NCBI RefSeq assembly: GCF_028618525.1
Contig: NZ_JAQITC010000002.1
Span: 62,001-126,000 of the forward strand
DNA: 64,000 bases
Source: Bartonella sp. AU55XJBT
GTDB taxonomy: Bacteria > Pseudomonadota > Alphaproteobacteria > Rhizobiales > Rhizobiaceae
Direction of reading: 5' to 3'
Positions 18,101 through 27,827 of this stretch are shown here, piece by piece; position 1 is the first letter of the stretch; every line of letters begins with the position of its first letter. The notes under the pieces are model-generated. The model saw only the letters and a program-made list of their open reading frames with translations, did not search any database and was not told where the DNA came from. Position numbers and translations under genes: made by a program.

Positions 18101-19711
18101 TGCTGTTTTTTCTTGGAGGTTTTCATTTATTTTCAAAACATGAGCTTCCAAAAAGTTACCAAGTTTTTCAGCATTATCCTCTAAAGCTTGACTGCGTTCT
18201 ATAAAGGAATCAATAATGGAGTTACTGTGTTCTTTAAGAGAAAGATCAACAGTTGCTAAACGTTGTTCAAAGGCTCCAATTGCTTTTGATGTGACGTTAT
18301 CAAATTTAGAAGAGAGTTTATGTGTTTGATCATCAAGCTTTAAGATCTTCTCATCAAAATTCTGTAGAGATTGATTATTGCGATCAAGAAGAGCTTTATC
18401 TAAGGCTTTAAACTTTTCATCGACAACGTGCAAAGTTTGATCTGTTACTGCTTGTATATGCGTTGCAATTTTAGCAGCATGCACTTCTGCTTTTGCTGCT
18501 GTTTCATTAAAGGTTTTTTCTATTTGTTTCTCATTATAATCAAATCGTTTTGCAAAACCATCAAAGTTTTTTCCTAATTCATCAAAAAATTTTGTGTTCT
18601 TCTGCTGAATTTGGGTTGTTGTTTCGTTAAATTTTTCAACAAGCTGATTTGTTACACCATCACCGGCATAGGAAAGTTTTTCAACAAGGTCCTCCCCTTG
18701 TTTTTGTAAAGTTTGGGAAAGGGTTTGTGCAAGCTTTTCAACATTGGTTACAATTTTAGAGGTAACCAAGCCAAATTCATCGCTCAGTTGTTCTTGGGTT
18801 CCTTTAATTGTTGATTGTACGCGATCGGCGTGATTCAAAATGGCTATGCGTTCATTACTCAATTCTTTGATGAGCGTATGAATGCGTGATTCATTCTCAG
18901 CGTAGGCCTGTTCTAGGTTGTGAACTTCACCTTGTATGATTGCTTCAAGTTCAACAGCACGTCCAAGGGTCCGTTCAATACCTTCGTTCATTGCCGCGAC
19001 TTCTTCACGAATGGTTTGTCCTATAGCAATAGCTTGTTTTTCAGATAACTGTTGTGGTTCACTAAGGCGTTGCGCAGCATTTGTCATAAGAAGAGCAATA
19101 TTATGCAATTCGTTCGAACGTTTTGTTAATTGAGCAACGCCCCAAGATATAAGGATAGGAATCGCTGTTCCAGCCGCTACAGCGAGTCCTGTTGGGGATG
19201 TCACAAAAGTGCTGATATTAGACAAGGAGCTTAGTCCGACAGGGGCCAGTTTATGGGCAACAAAAGCTCCCCCAGTTGCCCATAAAGCACTAAGCGCTGT
19301 TGTATACCAGTAGATTCGAGAGGAAGAACGGTGCTTTAAGAGTCCAAAATTTACAGGCGATGTTATATCATCATTTGCAGGAAGAAGTTTTGTCGACAAC
19401 AATGTATTGTGAACCGTTCCCCCTGAAGTATCAGGTGAAGGTTTTGGAGCAAAAAGCTGTCCAACAACGGATTTGTCAATAACAGCATCATCATGAATAT
19501 TAGAGACAAAAGTTGAAGGACCATTTTCAGCAAAAAACTCTTCTTCTGCCATTGCAATTTTTTGAATCAAATCATCGACATTCACAATATTTTCAGAATT
19601 ATTGGATGATATTGTCTCAAATGCTGTGTCATCGAAATCAAAGCTCATCGCTTTTGTGAGGGCTTCTTCAACTTCAACTTCAAATGTTTGCAATTTGGTT
19701 CTGCGTGCCAT
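15152..19711 (-). CDS. Giant coiled-coil membrane protein, GPR/RgsE-like polar growth factor
   Basis: 1519 residues. An acidic N-terminus (about 1-130) precedes two hydrophobic segments, about 133-153 and 173-194 (GLAVAAGTAIPILISWGVA). From about 200 to 1350 it is a continuous heptad-like, Ala/Gln/Glu/Asn-rich helical array resembling apolipoprotein A/E repeats, with many variants of 'ALE.RS..L..SL'. A less repetitive C-terminal domain (about 1370-1519) follows. This layout matches the Growth Pole Ring protein of Agrobacterium and RgsE of Sinorhizobium, which organise unipolar growth; those are longer (about 2100 residues in Agrobacterium). I infer that it forms the polar scaffold here. Monocistronic, terminator downstream. 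The identification rests on architecture rather than a sequence search. Confidence 0.65.
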   Translation of the reverse strand: MARRTKLQTFEVEVEEALTKAMSFDFDDTAFETISSNNSENIVNVDDLIQKIAMAEEEFFAENGPSTFVSNIHDDAVIDKSVVGQLFAPKPSPDTSGGTVHNTLLSTKLLPANDDITSPVNFGLLKHRSSSRIYWYTTALSALWATGGAFVAHKLAPVGLSSLSNISTFVTSPTGLAVAAGTAIPILISWGVAQLTKRSNELHNIALLMTNAAQRLSEPQQLSEKQAIAIGQTIREEVAAMNEGIERTLGRAVELEAIIQGEVHNLEQAYAENESRIHTLIKELSNERIAILNHADRVQSTIKGTQEQLSDEFGLVTSKIVTNVEKLAQTLSQTLQKQGEDLVEKLSYAGDGVTNQLVEKFNETTTQIQQKNTKFFDELGKNFDGFAKRFDYNEKQIEKTFNETAAKAEVHAAKIATHIQAVTDQTLHVVDEKFKALDKALLDRNNQSLQNFDEKILKLDDQTHKLSSKFDNVTSKAIGAFEQRLATVDLSLKEHSNSIIDSFIERSQALEDNAEKLGNFLEAHVLKINENLQEKTADITHAFTSGREAILSAIDKSKENLREEIQHVDNAIVDIIQERSQDFKLQLSDQRALMADMLDSEKNKIADALRNQIDVLVQNTSHIEKVLTDNAQLVDKQAENHIENIIQCTDKLQEVIVQSCNTTQDALEAQARNIDIRADALRDSLAINSFSLNEVLADQARTLEQRMETIHNLIAKSDIRVDVALKQQIDLVESAIAANNKNITEMVQDHIKNLESHAEVLKNTLSQSSGVFFETLETRMESFDTNLEDHAHKIFERTTTLEETLSEKFSQVCEAIDMQTSAIEERSDTLKTSLMLSNEQSQIIQQALESSVDNMRVSLEDSVNTVTDSLHNKIIKASDMLSSTGEQILSSVTNATAQAENILSESGNRIVSNVKKTVYDTSEKVLSVLSEQTAHTVEAFTTASHNAQALLNETIHTSTTAIEQVLNERCDVLYHSMQNLKSNLGYQLSDVTSRLEDAKNQTAIQISEHVGKITELTNHLNQAAQSTTESIDSLTQHIGEQLSLSTQDAEQRIYAHNESLVNSLNKANSETLQTVTAMKEELVNNVSSILQQLNQSIYNFQENSNVLLSAVQNIDGQFNETTNNFFRNTNQVAERLSASNQALNNNVEILQGLSNNTFEQINHITNSFGEHAKTLSQTIHVLEQSESSLNTTLEEKHNTLSALSDALVLKSHEINQMIEHYEKIFNLALERSDKNARNATDSFQQSLNKLISEASTRFSGAAEDIRRSADEVRLELSKINNDIHENAKKLPEKTKETTQTIRTALNEQITALKDLISVMQNDQKDAKEQLMSAFPTSSVLNKRSENSPEFIKKIIPPKPVLQQDQSIKRPNKWVSNLLERASREETFYDETPNDVVLTSMQTKPRPTNSSLNALASGIVQAINHNAIVELWDHYQRGQKNIVTEHLYTLNGKTIFEMIKKKYMSDFEFKRSVNQYVADFEKLLRDISRSSGSSNSVRKYLISDTGKVYTMLAHASGRIQ

Positions 19712-20375
19712 ACTCGCCTCGTACTCTTACAGACGGAAAAAGGGATACGTCCTCTTCAACATAATTTCCGCATACTAGCTGTTAATTATTTAGAAAGGAA
19801 TATGCTGAGAAAAAAAATTTGAAAACTTATCAAAATAAAGTTAACGCAGTATCTTACACTCTGTTTAAAAAGGTTATAAATATAATAAAAACAATTTGTT
19901 ATTAATTCTCAAAAAAACAAAAATACTGTTTACAACTTGTGCTTATAAAAAGCTGTATTAGCTTATTTTCTTTGAGATAAGGACAATTTAATGGCAGTTA
20001 TATATTGATATTAAAAAAACAGTGCAGTACAAATGCTTTTTTTGAATATCGATAATACGTGTTATCGTCTATTTCCTTTTATTGATTCTCAACAAATAAG
20101 GATTCATCATTTCGTACATCATCTGTAATAGCTTAGGATGTATAAAAATCTGTTTCTTAACTGTAAGTTCACAAAAAAGTAAATGTGGAAAAATTTTGAA
20201 TTTAATGATAGCTTCTGATAAGAAGTACTTTAATTGTTCCCTTAAAAAGCAGTTTTTTCTCTGATTTCAGTTGTTTGTTGCTAAAATTTGAAGCTTCTAC
20301 GTTGACAATTGAATATTTTTCAGTCGATATGCATGCACAAATATTTTATGCAATCGAGATGAAGGTGTAAGAATA
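19712..20375. other. 660-bp divergent intergenic region (coiled-coil gene / hfq)
   Basis: Divergent promoters must lie here. No confident -35/-10 pairs were picked. Several A/T runs; no RNA gene recognised. Confidence 0.4.
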
Positions 20376-20615
20376 ATGGCAGAGCGATCACAACACCTGC
20401 AAGATGTATTTTTAAATACGGTGCGTAAGCAAAAAATTTCCCTTACCATTTTTCTTGTTAATGGCGTTAAACTCACAGGTATTGTAACTTCATTTGATAA
20501 TTTTTGTGTCCTTTTACGCCGAGATGGACATGCGCAATTGGTTTATAAGCATGCTATTTCTACGATTATGCCTGGACAGCCTGTACAGATGTTTGAAGGA
20601 GAAAGTCCTGAGTAA
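20376..20615 (+). CDS. hfq: RNA chaperone Hfq
   Basis: 79 residues. The Sm1 motif ([22 protein letters not shown]) and the Sm2 motif with YKHAIST are both complete; the protein forms the hexameric ring that pairs small RNAs with mRNAs. The start ATG is preceded by GAAGGTG. hflX follows 54 bases later on the same strand, the usual hfq-hflX arrangement. Confidence 0.98.
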   Translation: MAERSQHLQDVFLNTVRKQKISLTIFLVNGVKLTGIVTSFDNFCVLLRRDGHAQLVYKHAISTIMPGQPVQMFEGESPE

Positions 20616-20669
20616 ACACATCTTTTTAAAATGAACCTCTTATCCCATTTCAAAAGTGCTTAAATTGCT

Positions 20670-22013
20670 ATGATAAATGAAAATGAGAGATTAAAAGGGG
20701 TGTGTTCGAAAATTGTAAAACAGGTGCGCGCACTTGTTTTGATACCGATTTTTCAAGAAAATAGAAGTGAAAACTCTTTGAGAGAGTGTTCTATATCTTC
20801 CCGTGTTCAAGAGGCATTGGGGTTAGCACGTGCTATAAGGTTAGAAGTTGTTCATTATGAAACAATTAATATTACCACACCTCGTCCTGCGACTCTCTTT
20901 GGAAAAGGTAAAGCAGATGTGCTCGCCGATTATATCAATGAATATTCTATCGAGCTTGCGATTATAGATCACTTTTTAACGCCAATACAGCAGCGTAATT
21001 TAGAAAAATTATGGAATTGTAAAGTGATCGATAGAACGGCTTTGATTCTTGAGATTTTTGGTGATCGTGCACGAACAAAAGAAGGGGTTTTGCAAGTAGA
21101 GTTGGCGCATTTGTCCTATCAAAAAGGGCGGCTTGTGCGGAGTTGGACGCACTTGGAAAGGCAACGGGGAGGGCGTGGTTTCCTAGGTGGACCTGGTGAA
21201 ACACAAATTGAAGCGGATAGGCGTCTTTTACAAGAGAAAATTATTCGTATTCGTCGCGAATTGGAAACGGTTATTAAAACACGTACACTTCATAGAGCAA
21301 AAAGAAAAAAAACATCTTATCCTGTTGTTGCTTTGGTAGGATACACGAATACAGGAAAGTCAACTCTTTTTAACCGTTTAAGCGGTGCTGATGTTTTAGC
21401 AAAGAATATGTTATTTGCGACGCTTGATCCGACTTTGCGCAAAGTTGTTCTTCCCCATGGAAAAACAATTCTTTTGTCTGATACTGTAGGTTTTATCTCT
21501 AATTTACCAACAAACTTGATTGCAGCGTTTAGAGCAACCCTTGAAGAAGTGGTTGAAGCGGATCTCATTCTTCATGTAAGAGATATGTCAGATTTTGATC
21601 ATCGTGCGCATGCCCAAGATGTCTTAGAAGTACTTTCAAGTCTTGATATCGATATTGATGATACAGAACATATCATAGAAGTTTGGAATAAGATTGATAT
21701 GTTAGACGAGCAAGCATTGAATGTTTTACAAACCAGTGCAAAGGCACGATTAAATCCGGCTCTCATGGTATCAGCCCTTAAAGGGGATGGACTTGATCAA
21801 TTATTAAGAACTATTGAAAAGCGAATTTTTGGAGAAGTGCAAAGCATTGAATATCTTTTAAAACCTCATGAAATGTCACTTATTGATTGGTTTTATGAAA
21901 ACTCTGCAGAAATAAAGCAGGAAGGACATGATGATGGCTCTGTTACTATTAGAGCCGTTCTTACTTTTGAAGCAAAAAAACAACTAGAGAATATCAAAAA
22001 AAATATGAATTAA
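20670..22013 (+). CDS. hflX: GTPase HflX
   Basis: 447 residues. N-terminal HflX domain with the glycine-rich linker (ERQRGGRGFLGGPGETQIE), then a GTPase domain: G1 GYTNTGKSTLF, G3 DTVGFISNLP, G4 NKID, G5-like VSALKG. It binds the large ribosomal subunit and rescues stalled or heat-damaged ribosomes. About 25 residues longer at the N-terminus than the conserved core. Operon with hfq. Confidence 0.95.
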   Translation: MINENERLKGVCSKIVKQVRALVLIPIFQENRSENSLRECSISSRVQEALGLARAIRLEVVHYETINITTPRPATLFGKGKADVLADYINEYSIELAIIDHFLTPIQQRNLEKLWNCKVIDRTALILEIFGDRARTKEGVLQVELAHLSYQKGRLVRSWTHLERQRGGRGFLGGPGETQIEADRRLLQEKIIRIRRELETVIKTRTLHRAKRKKTSYPVVALVGYTNTGKSTLFNRLSGADVLAKNMLFATLDPTLRKVVLPHGKTILLSDTVGFISNLPTNLIAAFRATLEEVVEADLILHVRDMSDFDHRAHAQDVLEVLSSLDIDIDDTEHIIEVWNKIDMLDEQALNVLQTSAKARLNPALMVSALKGDGLDQLLRTIEKRIFGEVQSIEYLLKPHEMSLIDWFYENSAEIKQEGHDDGSVTIRAVLTFEAKKQLENIKKNMN

Positions 22014-22157
22014 GTTTTTTAAAGCTATTGTTGAACTTTTTTGCTCAAATTTTATGTTTTTCTTATTCAAAAATAATATGACAGCAAGTTAAGAGGATAG
22101 TTACTACTTTCTCTTAATAAAAAAATATGAAGAAGTATTTTGCTGGTTAAAATAAAG

Positions 22158-23984
22158 ATGAGTCTTACATGTAATAAAAGACTGTTCGTACGTACAGTAT
22201 GGCGAAACATTTTGATTGTTTTGCTGTTGCAAGTACTGTGTATCTCTTTGATTTGGTTTTATTATTTTATTCAGCCCCGTGGTTATCAAGCAACTATAGT
22301 CTTTTCATTATCTGATTCTGCAGGAACGCCACTCCCGATTGAAAAACAAGACAATATTATCACCTTTTTGTTTTCACAGCCTATATTTTTAGATGATTCG
22401 CATTTTTCTTTAAGTGCTTCTTATAAGGAAAAAAAACAGGAAAATATCCGTTTATCGCGTCATGGTGATCTTATTAATCTTACTTTCGAAGCTGAAACAC
22501 TTGAAGCAGCTCAACGGGGGGTGGAAACTTGGTTTTCTACTTTTTCACAAGTAATCATAAAACAGAAACAGTCTTTGTTAAATGAGAAATTAGAAGACAA
22601 ACGATATGATAATACTGCGATCGTTAATATCATGCAGGGATTTCGTGCTTCTGTTGATTCTTTTATTCAGCATGGTGTCAAACAAACAGAGCTTCATGAT
22701 CTTTCGATGCAATTAATGCAAGCAACTTTAAAGCGTATTCATTTAACAAGTTTGAATTCAACGATTAACATGATGCGTGAAAATGGGCAGTCTTTACTAT
22801 CTTTATCATTTATTGCAAGCAATTCAGCAATTGTAGCTCTGGAATCTAAACGCGATCTTTTGGAAACACAAAGGGCACATATGGCTGCGCAATTGGGATG
22901 GTCACATCCTCAAATTAAGGCCATGACTGCGGAATTAGAGGCGGTTTCTCATCAATTAAAAAATAAAATTTTACAGATCGTTGACCAAGTTCATTCCGAT
23001 GAGATTATTGCAACGGAGTTGGAAAAACAGCTTAAAAAGAAGATGAGCTTTTTTGTAAAAGATCAATCACAATCTTTGAATCAAATCTTTAACGTGTTTG
23101 AAAATAAAATAACAGCAGAGATCGATGCGCAAAATAAAGCGATGAGTAAGCTTGCTCAAGGGAGCGAAAAAATTATGGGTTCATATCAGGGATTGAGTGA
23201 TGATTCTCTTCTCTTGCAAAATGCAAAGATCCACGTGGTTATACCAACAAAGTTAGCACCAATTTCTTTTATGGCTCTCTATGGAAAAAATATTCTTGTG
23301 AGTGCATTGACGAGCTTCTTTCCCCTTTTGTTCGGAATAATGTTATTTTCTCCATGCTCTAGAAGCAAAAAAAATCAACTCTCAGAAGAGGATTTGAGAT
23401 CAAAAGAAAATACTCTCAAGAAGAATGATAGTATTTTAGTCTCTCAAGAAATGAAAAATCTTGAAGCTTTTATTACGATAGAGGGATTATCTGATGTTTT
23501 AAAATGGTGTGCTTCAACTGTTATTTCAATCATTGGACCAGAAGCTGCACGGACAGCGGCAAAACTTTCACTTTATCTTACAAAAGAGCACAAAACAATT
23601 TTGTTGGTTGATATCTCTGGTCAACAAATCGAGAAAGTCATTGGTCCACATCGGGGACTGAGTGATATTTTAACGGGTCATGCTCAGTTGCATGATGTTA
23701 TTTACCGTGATTACGATACGGGGGTTGATATTCTCCCTCAAGGGTTAACAAGCGCTGTTTCTGCACAAGATTTTTCAGACAATATTTCTCATGTATTACA
23801 AGAATTTAAAAAAGAGTATGATTTTATTATTTTAGAGATGGAAAGCGAACCTAAATATGGGGGTGAGCAATTTTCAGAGCTAACGGACTATTATATTTGT
23901 AATACTGCTCTTAGTGAACAGAATTGGATGATGCGGATGGTTAGTCGCTTTCCAAAAACTGTGTATCGTGCTGTTGCATTATGA
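22158..23984 (+). CDS. Wzz/ExoP-like polysaccharide co-polymerase with a degenerate ATPase domain
   Basis: 608 residues from the ATG at 22158; a TTG at 22140 would add six. TM1 at about 12-34 (ILIVLLLQVLCISLIWFYYF), a long periplasmic coiled-coil region typical of Wzz/GumC proteins, TM2 at about 385-405, then a cytoplasmic domain resembling BY-kinases (ExoP/CapB). The Walker A loop, normally with GK(S/T), reads IIGPEAARTAAKLS and lacks the Lys; the Walker A' strand ILLVDISG keeps its Asp. No tyrosine cluster is seen at the C-terminus. Kinase activity is therefore unlikely; a role in setting surface-glycan length remains possible. No glycosyltransferase genes adjoin it. Confidence 0.72.
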   Translation: MSLTCNKRLFVRTVWRNILIVLLLQVLCISLIWFYYFIQPRGYQATIVFSLSDSAGTPLPIEKQDNIITFLFSQPIFLDDSHFSLSASYKEKKQENIRLSRHGDLINLTFEAETLEAAQRGVETWFSTFSQVIIKQKQSLLNEKLEDKRYDNTAIVNIMQGFRASVDSFIQHGVKQTELHDLSMQLMQATLKRIHLTSLNSTINMMRENGQSLLSLSFIASNSAIVALESKRDLLETQRAHMAAQLGWSHPQIKAMTAELEAVSHQLKNKILQIVDQVHSDEIIATELEKQLKKKMSFFVKDQSQSLNQIFNVFENKITAEIDAQNKAMSKLAQGSEKIMGSYQGLSDDSLLLQNAKIHVVIPTKLAPISFMALYGKNILVSALTSFFPLLFGIMLFSPCSRSKKNQLSEEDLRSKENTLKKNDSILVSQEMKNLEAFITIEGLSDVLKWCASTVISIIGPEAARTAAKLSLYLTKEHKTILLVDISGQQIEKVIGPHRGLSDILTGHAQLHDVIYRDYDTGVDILPQGLTSAVSAQDFSDNISHVLQEFKKEYDFIILEMESEPKYGGEQFSELTDYYICNTALSEQNWMMRMVSRFPKTVYRAVAL

Positions 23985-24129
23985 ATTTCGTAAAAAAAGA
24001 AATAGGTATCGCATGTTATAGTGGTACGCTTGTTTTTTGCTACAGTTATAGTACATACTAACATGAGAAGATTTTGTGTTTAAATTTAAAAATGCGTTGT
24101 AGTTGGAGAGAAGCGTGGGGCAATCAGAG

Positions 24130-25206
24130 ATGGCAGTAAAAAGATTAAACGATAACCTTTTAACACCTGTGCAAAAGAGAAATCGAAAGCAAATTCAGGT
24201 GTGGCTTTATTCTATTTTATTGCTTTGCTTAGCGATTGTTTTGGTAGGAGGAGCAACCCGTTTGACCGGATCAGGATTATCAATAACGGAATGGAAGCCA
24301 ATTCATGGTGTTATTCCACCGATCGGTGTGGATCAATGGCAAGAGGAATTTTTAAAATATCAACAAATAGCGCAGTATAAGTTGCTTAATTCTGATATGA
24401 CTTTAAGTGCTTTTAAGGTCATTTTTTGGTGGGAATGGGCGCACCGTGTTCTCGGACGTCTTGTTGGTCTTGTCGCTTTATTGGGGTTAATTTGGTTTTG
24501 GGTGACGAAGCGTATTGAAAAAAATATTTTGCTCCCGCTTGCAGTTGTGCCGATTCTTATCGCCTTTCAAGGCTTTATTGGTTGGTGGATGGTCGCTTCA
24601 GGGATTGGCCAAAGTAATCTAACAAGTGTGAGCCAATATCGTTTGGCATTTCATCTTATAACGGCATGTTTGGTTATTATTTTTGTTACTTATTTATCTC
24701 GAGGACTTGCAGAATATTCAGAAAAACCAGCCGATCAGAAGGTGCAATATTTTGCGGCTTGGCTCGTTATTTTCGTCTTGATAGAGATTTATTTGGGGGC
24801 TTTGGTTGCAGGGCTTCATGCTGGAAAAGTCTATAATACATGGCCCCTTATGGATGGTCAGATTATTCCTGATGGATTGTTACTGCATCGTCCTGTTTGG
24901 CTCAATTTATTCGAAAATCCCTTAACGGTTCAATTTATTCATCGGTTTTTTGCTTATTTTTTATTTATTGTCTCGGTTTTTCATGCTTTCTATGTACAAA
25001 AAAATGTTCCGCATTCAACTCACTCTCGTCGGGCATTTCTTATCTGTGTTATGATCATTATCCAAGCACTTTTAGGTATCTTGACACTTTTACATGAGGT
25101 TCCAATAAGTTTAGGGCTCATTCATCAAGGTATGGCATTAGCCGTGTTATGTTTTGCGGTTGCACACTGGCGAGCAACAAAAGGGGCATATCACGTTGTT
25201 GAATAA
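24130..25206 (+). CDS. ctaA: Heme A synthase CtaA (COX15)
   Basis: 358 residues with about eight membrane helices. It oxidises heme O to heme A for aa3-type cytochrome oxidase. Conserved features: GGATRLTGSGLSITEWKPI after TM1, WWEWAHRVLGR with a heme-ligand His, FHLITACLV, and FIHRFFAYFLF and LGLIHQGMALAV with the later His pair. Alternative starts are TTG 24103 and GTG 24115; the GTG has GGAGAG only four bases upstream. I use the ATG at 24130, which matches the usual N-terminus of the family. Confidence 0.94.
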   Translation: MAVKRLNDNLLTPVQKRNRKQIQVWLYSILLLCLAIVLVGGATRLTGSGLSITEWKPIHGVIPPIGVDQWQEEFLKYQQIAQYKLLNSDMTLSAFKVIFWWEWAHRVLGRLVGLVALLGLIWFWVTKRIEKNILLPLAVVPILIAFQGFIGWWMVASGIGQSNLTSVSQYRLAFHLITACLVIIFVTYLSRGLAEYSEKPADQKVQYFAAWLVIFVLIEIYLGALVAGLHAGKVYNTWPLMDGQIIPDGLLLHRPVWLNLFENPLTVQFIHRFFAYFLFIVSVFHAFYVQKNVPHSTHSRRAFLICVMIIIQALLGILTLLHEVPISLGLIHQGMALAVLCFAVAHWRATKGAYHVVE

Positions 25207-25227
25207 AAGTATGTATCCAGATGGCAT

Positions 25228-26160
25228 TTAATTGCTTGAGAGCATTAAATCGAGGTTTTGGATAGCGGCAGCTGATGCGCCTTTTCCTAAATTATCGAAG
25301 AGGGCACAGAGATTAAAAATTCCTTCGCGATCATTTCCAAATACGAACAATTTCATACCATCTTTATTGGCGAAGCATTCTGGATTTAATCTTTGAAGAG
25401 AAGCGATTTCATCTTGTGATGCCACTGAAATGATGTTTTGTCCTTCGTAATGGTTTGCAAGAATTTCGCGCAGATCAGAACAGTTTGCTGATTTTGTGAA
25501 TAAATGGCGGTGTAGTGGAAGATTCACAACCATTCCTTGAGGAAAACGACCTACACTGGGTATAAAAAGTGGCGTTTGATTAATTTGTCCATGAAGTTTA
25601 ATTTCTGGCACATGTTTGTGTTCAAGATTGAGGCCATAGATAAAATAATTTTCCTGAAGATTTTCTTGGGATTGATTTTCCATTTGTGTAATCAGTTGTC
25701 TTCCACCACCGGTATAGCCGGAGGTTGCATGAATCGAGATGGGATAATCGGCATCTAACAATCCTGCTTCGCGAAGGGGGCGAATCAAGCTAATGGCACC
25801 GGTTGGATAACATCCAGGATTAGAGACGTAATGGGCTGCTTGAATGCGTTTTTTTTGCCCTGCTGTCATTTCAGGAAAACCGTAAACCCAGTTTGGTGCA
25901 ATACGGTGAGCTGTTGAGCTATCAATAACCCTAATGTTTTTATTTTTTTTAAGCCAATGAACAGTTTTACGTGCTGCATCATCTGGAAGACATAAAATAG
26001 CAATATCCGTTTGAGTAAGATAGTCTTGCCTCAGATGAACATTATGGCGATCCTTATGAGCAAGAGAGAGTAGTTTTAAATCTGTGCGTTTCTCTAAGCG
26101 TTTTTGTATTTGTAGTCCGGTTGTGCCGTGTTCACCATCAATAAAAACTTTGGTTACCAT
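25228..26160 (-). CDS. argC: N-acetyl-gamma-glutamyl-phosphate reductase, short (type 2) form
   Basis: 310 residues, the compact ArgC form found in alphaproteobacteria and enterics. N-terminal Rossmann start VFIDGEHGTTGLQI, catalytic Cys in VSNPGCYPTGAISL (about residue 117) and the His-containing NLEHKHVPEI. It reduces N-acetylglutamyl phosphate in arginine synthesis. In rhizobia argC usually follows rplM-rpsI; those genes are not adjacent here. Convergent with ctaA, 21 bases between stops. Confidence 0.93.
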   Translation of the reverse strand: MVTKVFIDGEHGTTGLQIQKRLEKRTDLKLLSLAHKDRHNVHLRQDYLTQTDIAILCLPDDAARKTVHWLKKNKNIRVIDSSTAHRIAPNWVYGFPEMTAGQKKRIQAAHYVSNPGCYPTGAISLIRPLREAGLLDADYPISIHATSGYTGGGRQLITQMENQSQENLQENYFIYGLNLEHKHVPEIKLHGQINQTPLFIPSVGRFPQGMVVNLPLHRHLFTKSANCSDLREILANHYEGQNIISVASQDEIASLQRLNPECFANKDGMKLFVFGNDREGIFNLCALFDNLGKGASAAAIQNLDLMLSSN

Positions 26161-26326
26161 TCTTAACTTGCCTTGTATTAATTTTCCCTACGATATCCAG
26201 CTTTTCTCATTATAAATTATTTTAAATCATTACCAACTTAAATAATAATCATTAACTTATTGAATTTCTTTGGATTATAGATATTTTTTGTAAAAGGTAT
26301 CAATAAGGGCGTAAAAAAAGAAACTT

Positions 26327-26364
26327 AACTTCATTTTTCACTCTTCTTATGAGCGAAGTTTTTT
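26327..26364 (+). terminator. Terminator-like hairpin in the glyA leader region
   Basis: AACTTC (26327-26332) pairs with GAAGTT (26355-26360), with an inner CTC/GAG, and is followed by six T. It lies 140 bases before the glyA start in a 340-bp gap. It could be the terminator of a short leader transcript or RNA, or chance. No known riboswitch fold was recognised. Confidence 0.3.
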
Positions 26365-26500
26365 GCTGTTTCTATGACGAGGAATAAGATAGATATTTGT
26401 ATCAGTATTTTTGAGTGTAAGTGGTTTAAAATGTTTGGTTTGCATGGTTTGCTGTGTTATCGTTTAGTGACTTTATTTTTCAATGTTAGGAATGTGTTTT

Positions 26501-27814
26501 ATGACTCAGCAAGAAAATGACGCACAAAAGCGCTTTTTTAATGATAATTTACAGACAGTTGATGGTGCGGTTTTTAATGCCATTAGAGGGGAATTTGAGC
26601 GGCAACAACATGAGATTGAGCTGATTGCCTCAGAGAATATTGTTTCAAGAGCAGTTCTTGAAGCACAGGGGTCTGTTTTAACCAATAAATATGCAGAAGG
26701 TTATCCAAGAAAGCGCTACTATGGTGGGTGTCAATTTGTCGATGTCATTGAAGATTTAGCCATTGAAAGAGCAAAACAGCTTTTTGGTGCTGCTTTTGCC
26801 AATGTACAACCCAATTCTGGTAGCCAAATGAATCAAGCCGTCTTTCTGGCATTACTCCAGCCTGGTGACACATTTATGGGATTGGATTTAAATGCTGGTG
26901 GTCACCTTACGCATGGTTCATCTGTCAATATGTCGGGAAAATGGTTTGATGTTGTTTCCTATGGTGTGCGTCAAGAAGATCAGATTATTGATATGGATGA
27001 GGTTGAGCGGCTTGCGAAAGAACGTAAGCCAAAACTTATTATAGCAGGGGGCTCATCTTATCCTCGATTCTGGGATTGGGAACGATTCCGTGAAATTGCA
27101 GATGAGATCGGTGCTCATCTCCTTGTTGATATGTCTCATATTGCTGGTCTTGTTGCTGGTGGCGTGCATCCTTCCCCTGTTCCCCATGCACATATTGTAA
27201 CGACAACAACGCATAAATCGCTTCGAGGTCCTCGGGGTGGTTTGATATTGACAAATGATGAGGCTTTATCCAGAAAAATCAATTCTGCTATTTTTCCTGG
27301 TCTTCAAGGAGGTCCTTTGATGCATGTGATTGCGGCAAAGGCTGTGGCATTTGAAGAGGCTTTGCAGCCTTCTTTCAAAAGTTACAGTGCCAATGTTGTC
27401 GCTAATGCAAAAATTTTAGCAAAAACATTACGGAGTAATGGTTTTAATATTGTTTCTGGCGGTACAGACAATCATTTATTGTTGGTTGATTTACGTTCGA
27501 AAAATCTAACAGGAAAACGTGCCGAATTGGCTTTGGGACGCGCTCATATGACTTGCAATAAAAATGGTATTCCTTTTGATCCTGAAACACCATCTATAAC
27601 ATCGGGAATTCGTTTGGGATCACCTGCTGCCACAACACGTGGTTTTTTAGAAAAAGAGTTTACACAAATTGCTCATCTGATTTCAGAAGTTCTTGATGGC
27701 CTTCGGAATGCAAAAAGTGATGAAGATAATCATGTTATTGAAATGGCGGTTAAGAAAAAAGTGGAAGATATAACGAATCAATTTCCTCTTTATTCTTATC
27801 TTAGCACGCGTTAA
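26501..27814 (+). CDS. glyA: Serine hydroxymethyltransferase
   Basis: 437 residues. PLP-dependent interconversion of serine and glycine with tetrahydrofolate, the main source of one-carbon units. SENIVS near the N-terminus, [14 protein letters not shown], the metal-like [12 protein letters not shown], and the PLP lysine in [15 protein letters not shown]. The ATG at 26501 has AGGA nine bases upstream and fits the family start; the longer in-frame ATG at 26483 is not needed. Heads a tight run with nrdR and the rib genes. Confidence 0.98.
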   Translation: MTQQENDAQKRFFNDNLQTVDGAVFNAIRGEFERQQHEIELIASENIVSRAVLEAQGSVLTNKYAEGYPRKRYYGGCQFVDVIEDLAIERAKQLFGAAFANVQPNSGSQMNQAVFLALLQPGDTFMGLDLNAGGHLTHGSSVNMSGKWFDVVSYGVRQEDQIIDMDEVERLAKERKPKLIIAGGSSYPRFWDWERFREIADEIGAHLLVDMSHIAGLVAGGVHPSPVPHAHIVTTTTHKSLRGPRGGLILTNDEALSRKINSAIFPGLQGGPLMHVIAAKAVAFEEALQPSFKSYSANVVANAKILAKTLRSNGFNIVSGGTDNHLLLVDLRSKNLTGKRAELALGRAHMTCNKNGIPFDPETPSITSGIRLGSPAATTRGFLEKEFTQIAHLISEVLDGLRNAKSDEDNHVIEMAVKKKVEDITNQFPLYSYLSTR

Positions 27815-27827
27815 GGATAAAAAAGAG

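Noticed and set aside
26161..26500. Possible riboswitch in the glyA leader
   Set aside because: Only one short hairpin with a T run was found; no known ligand-binding core (glycine, THF, SAM) could be matched.
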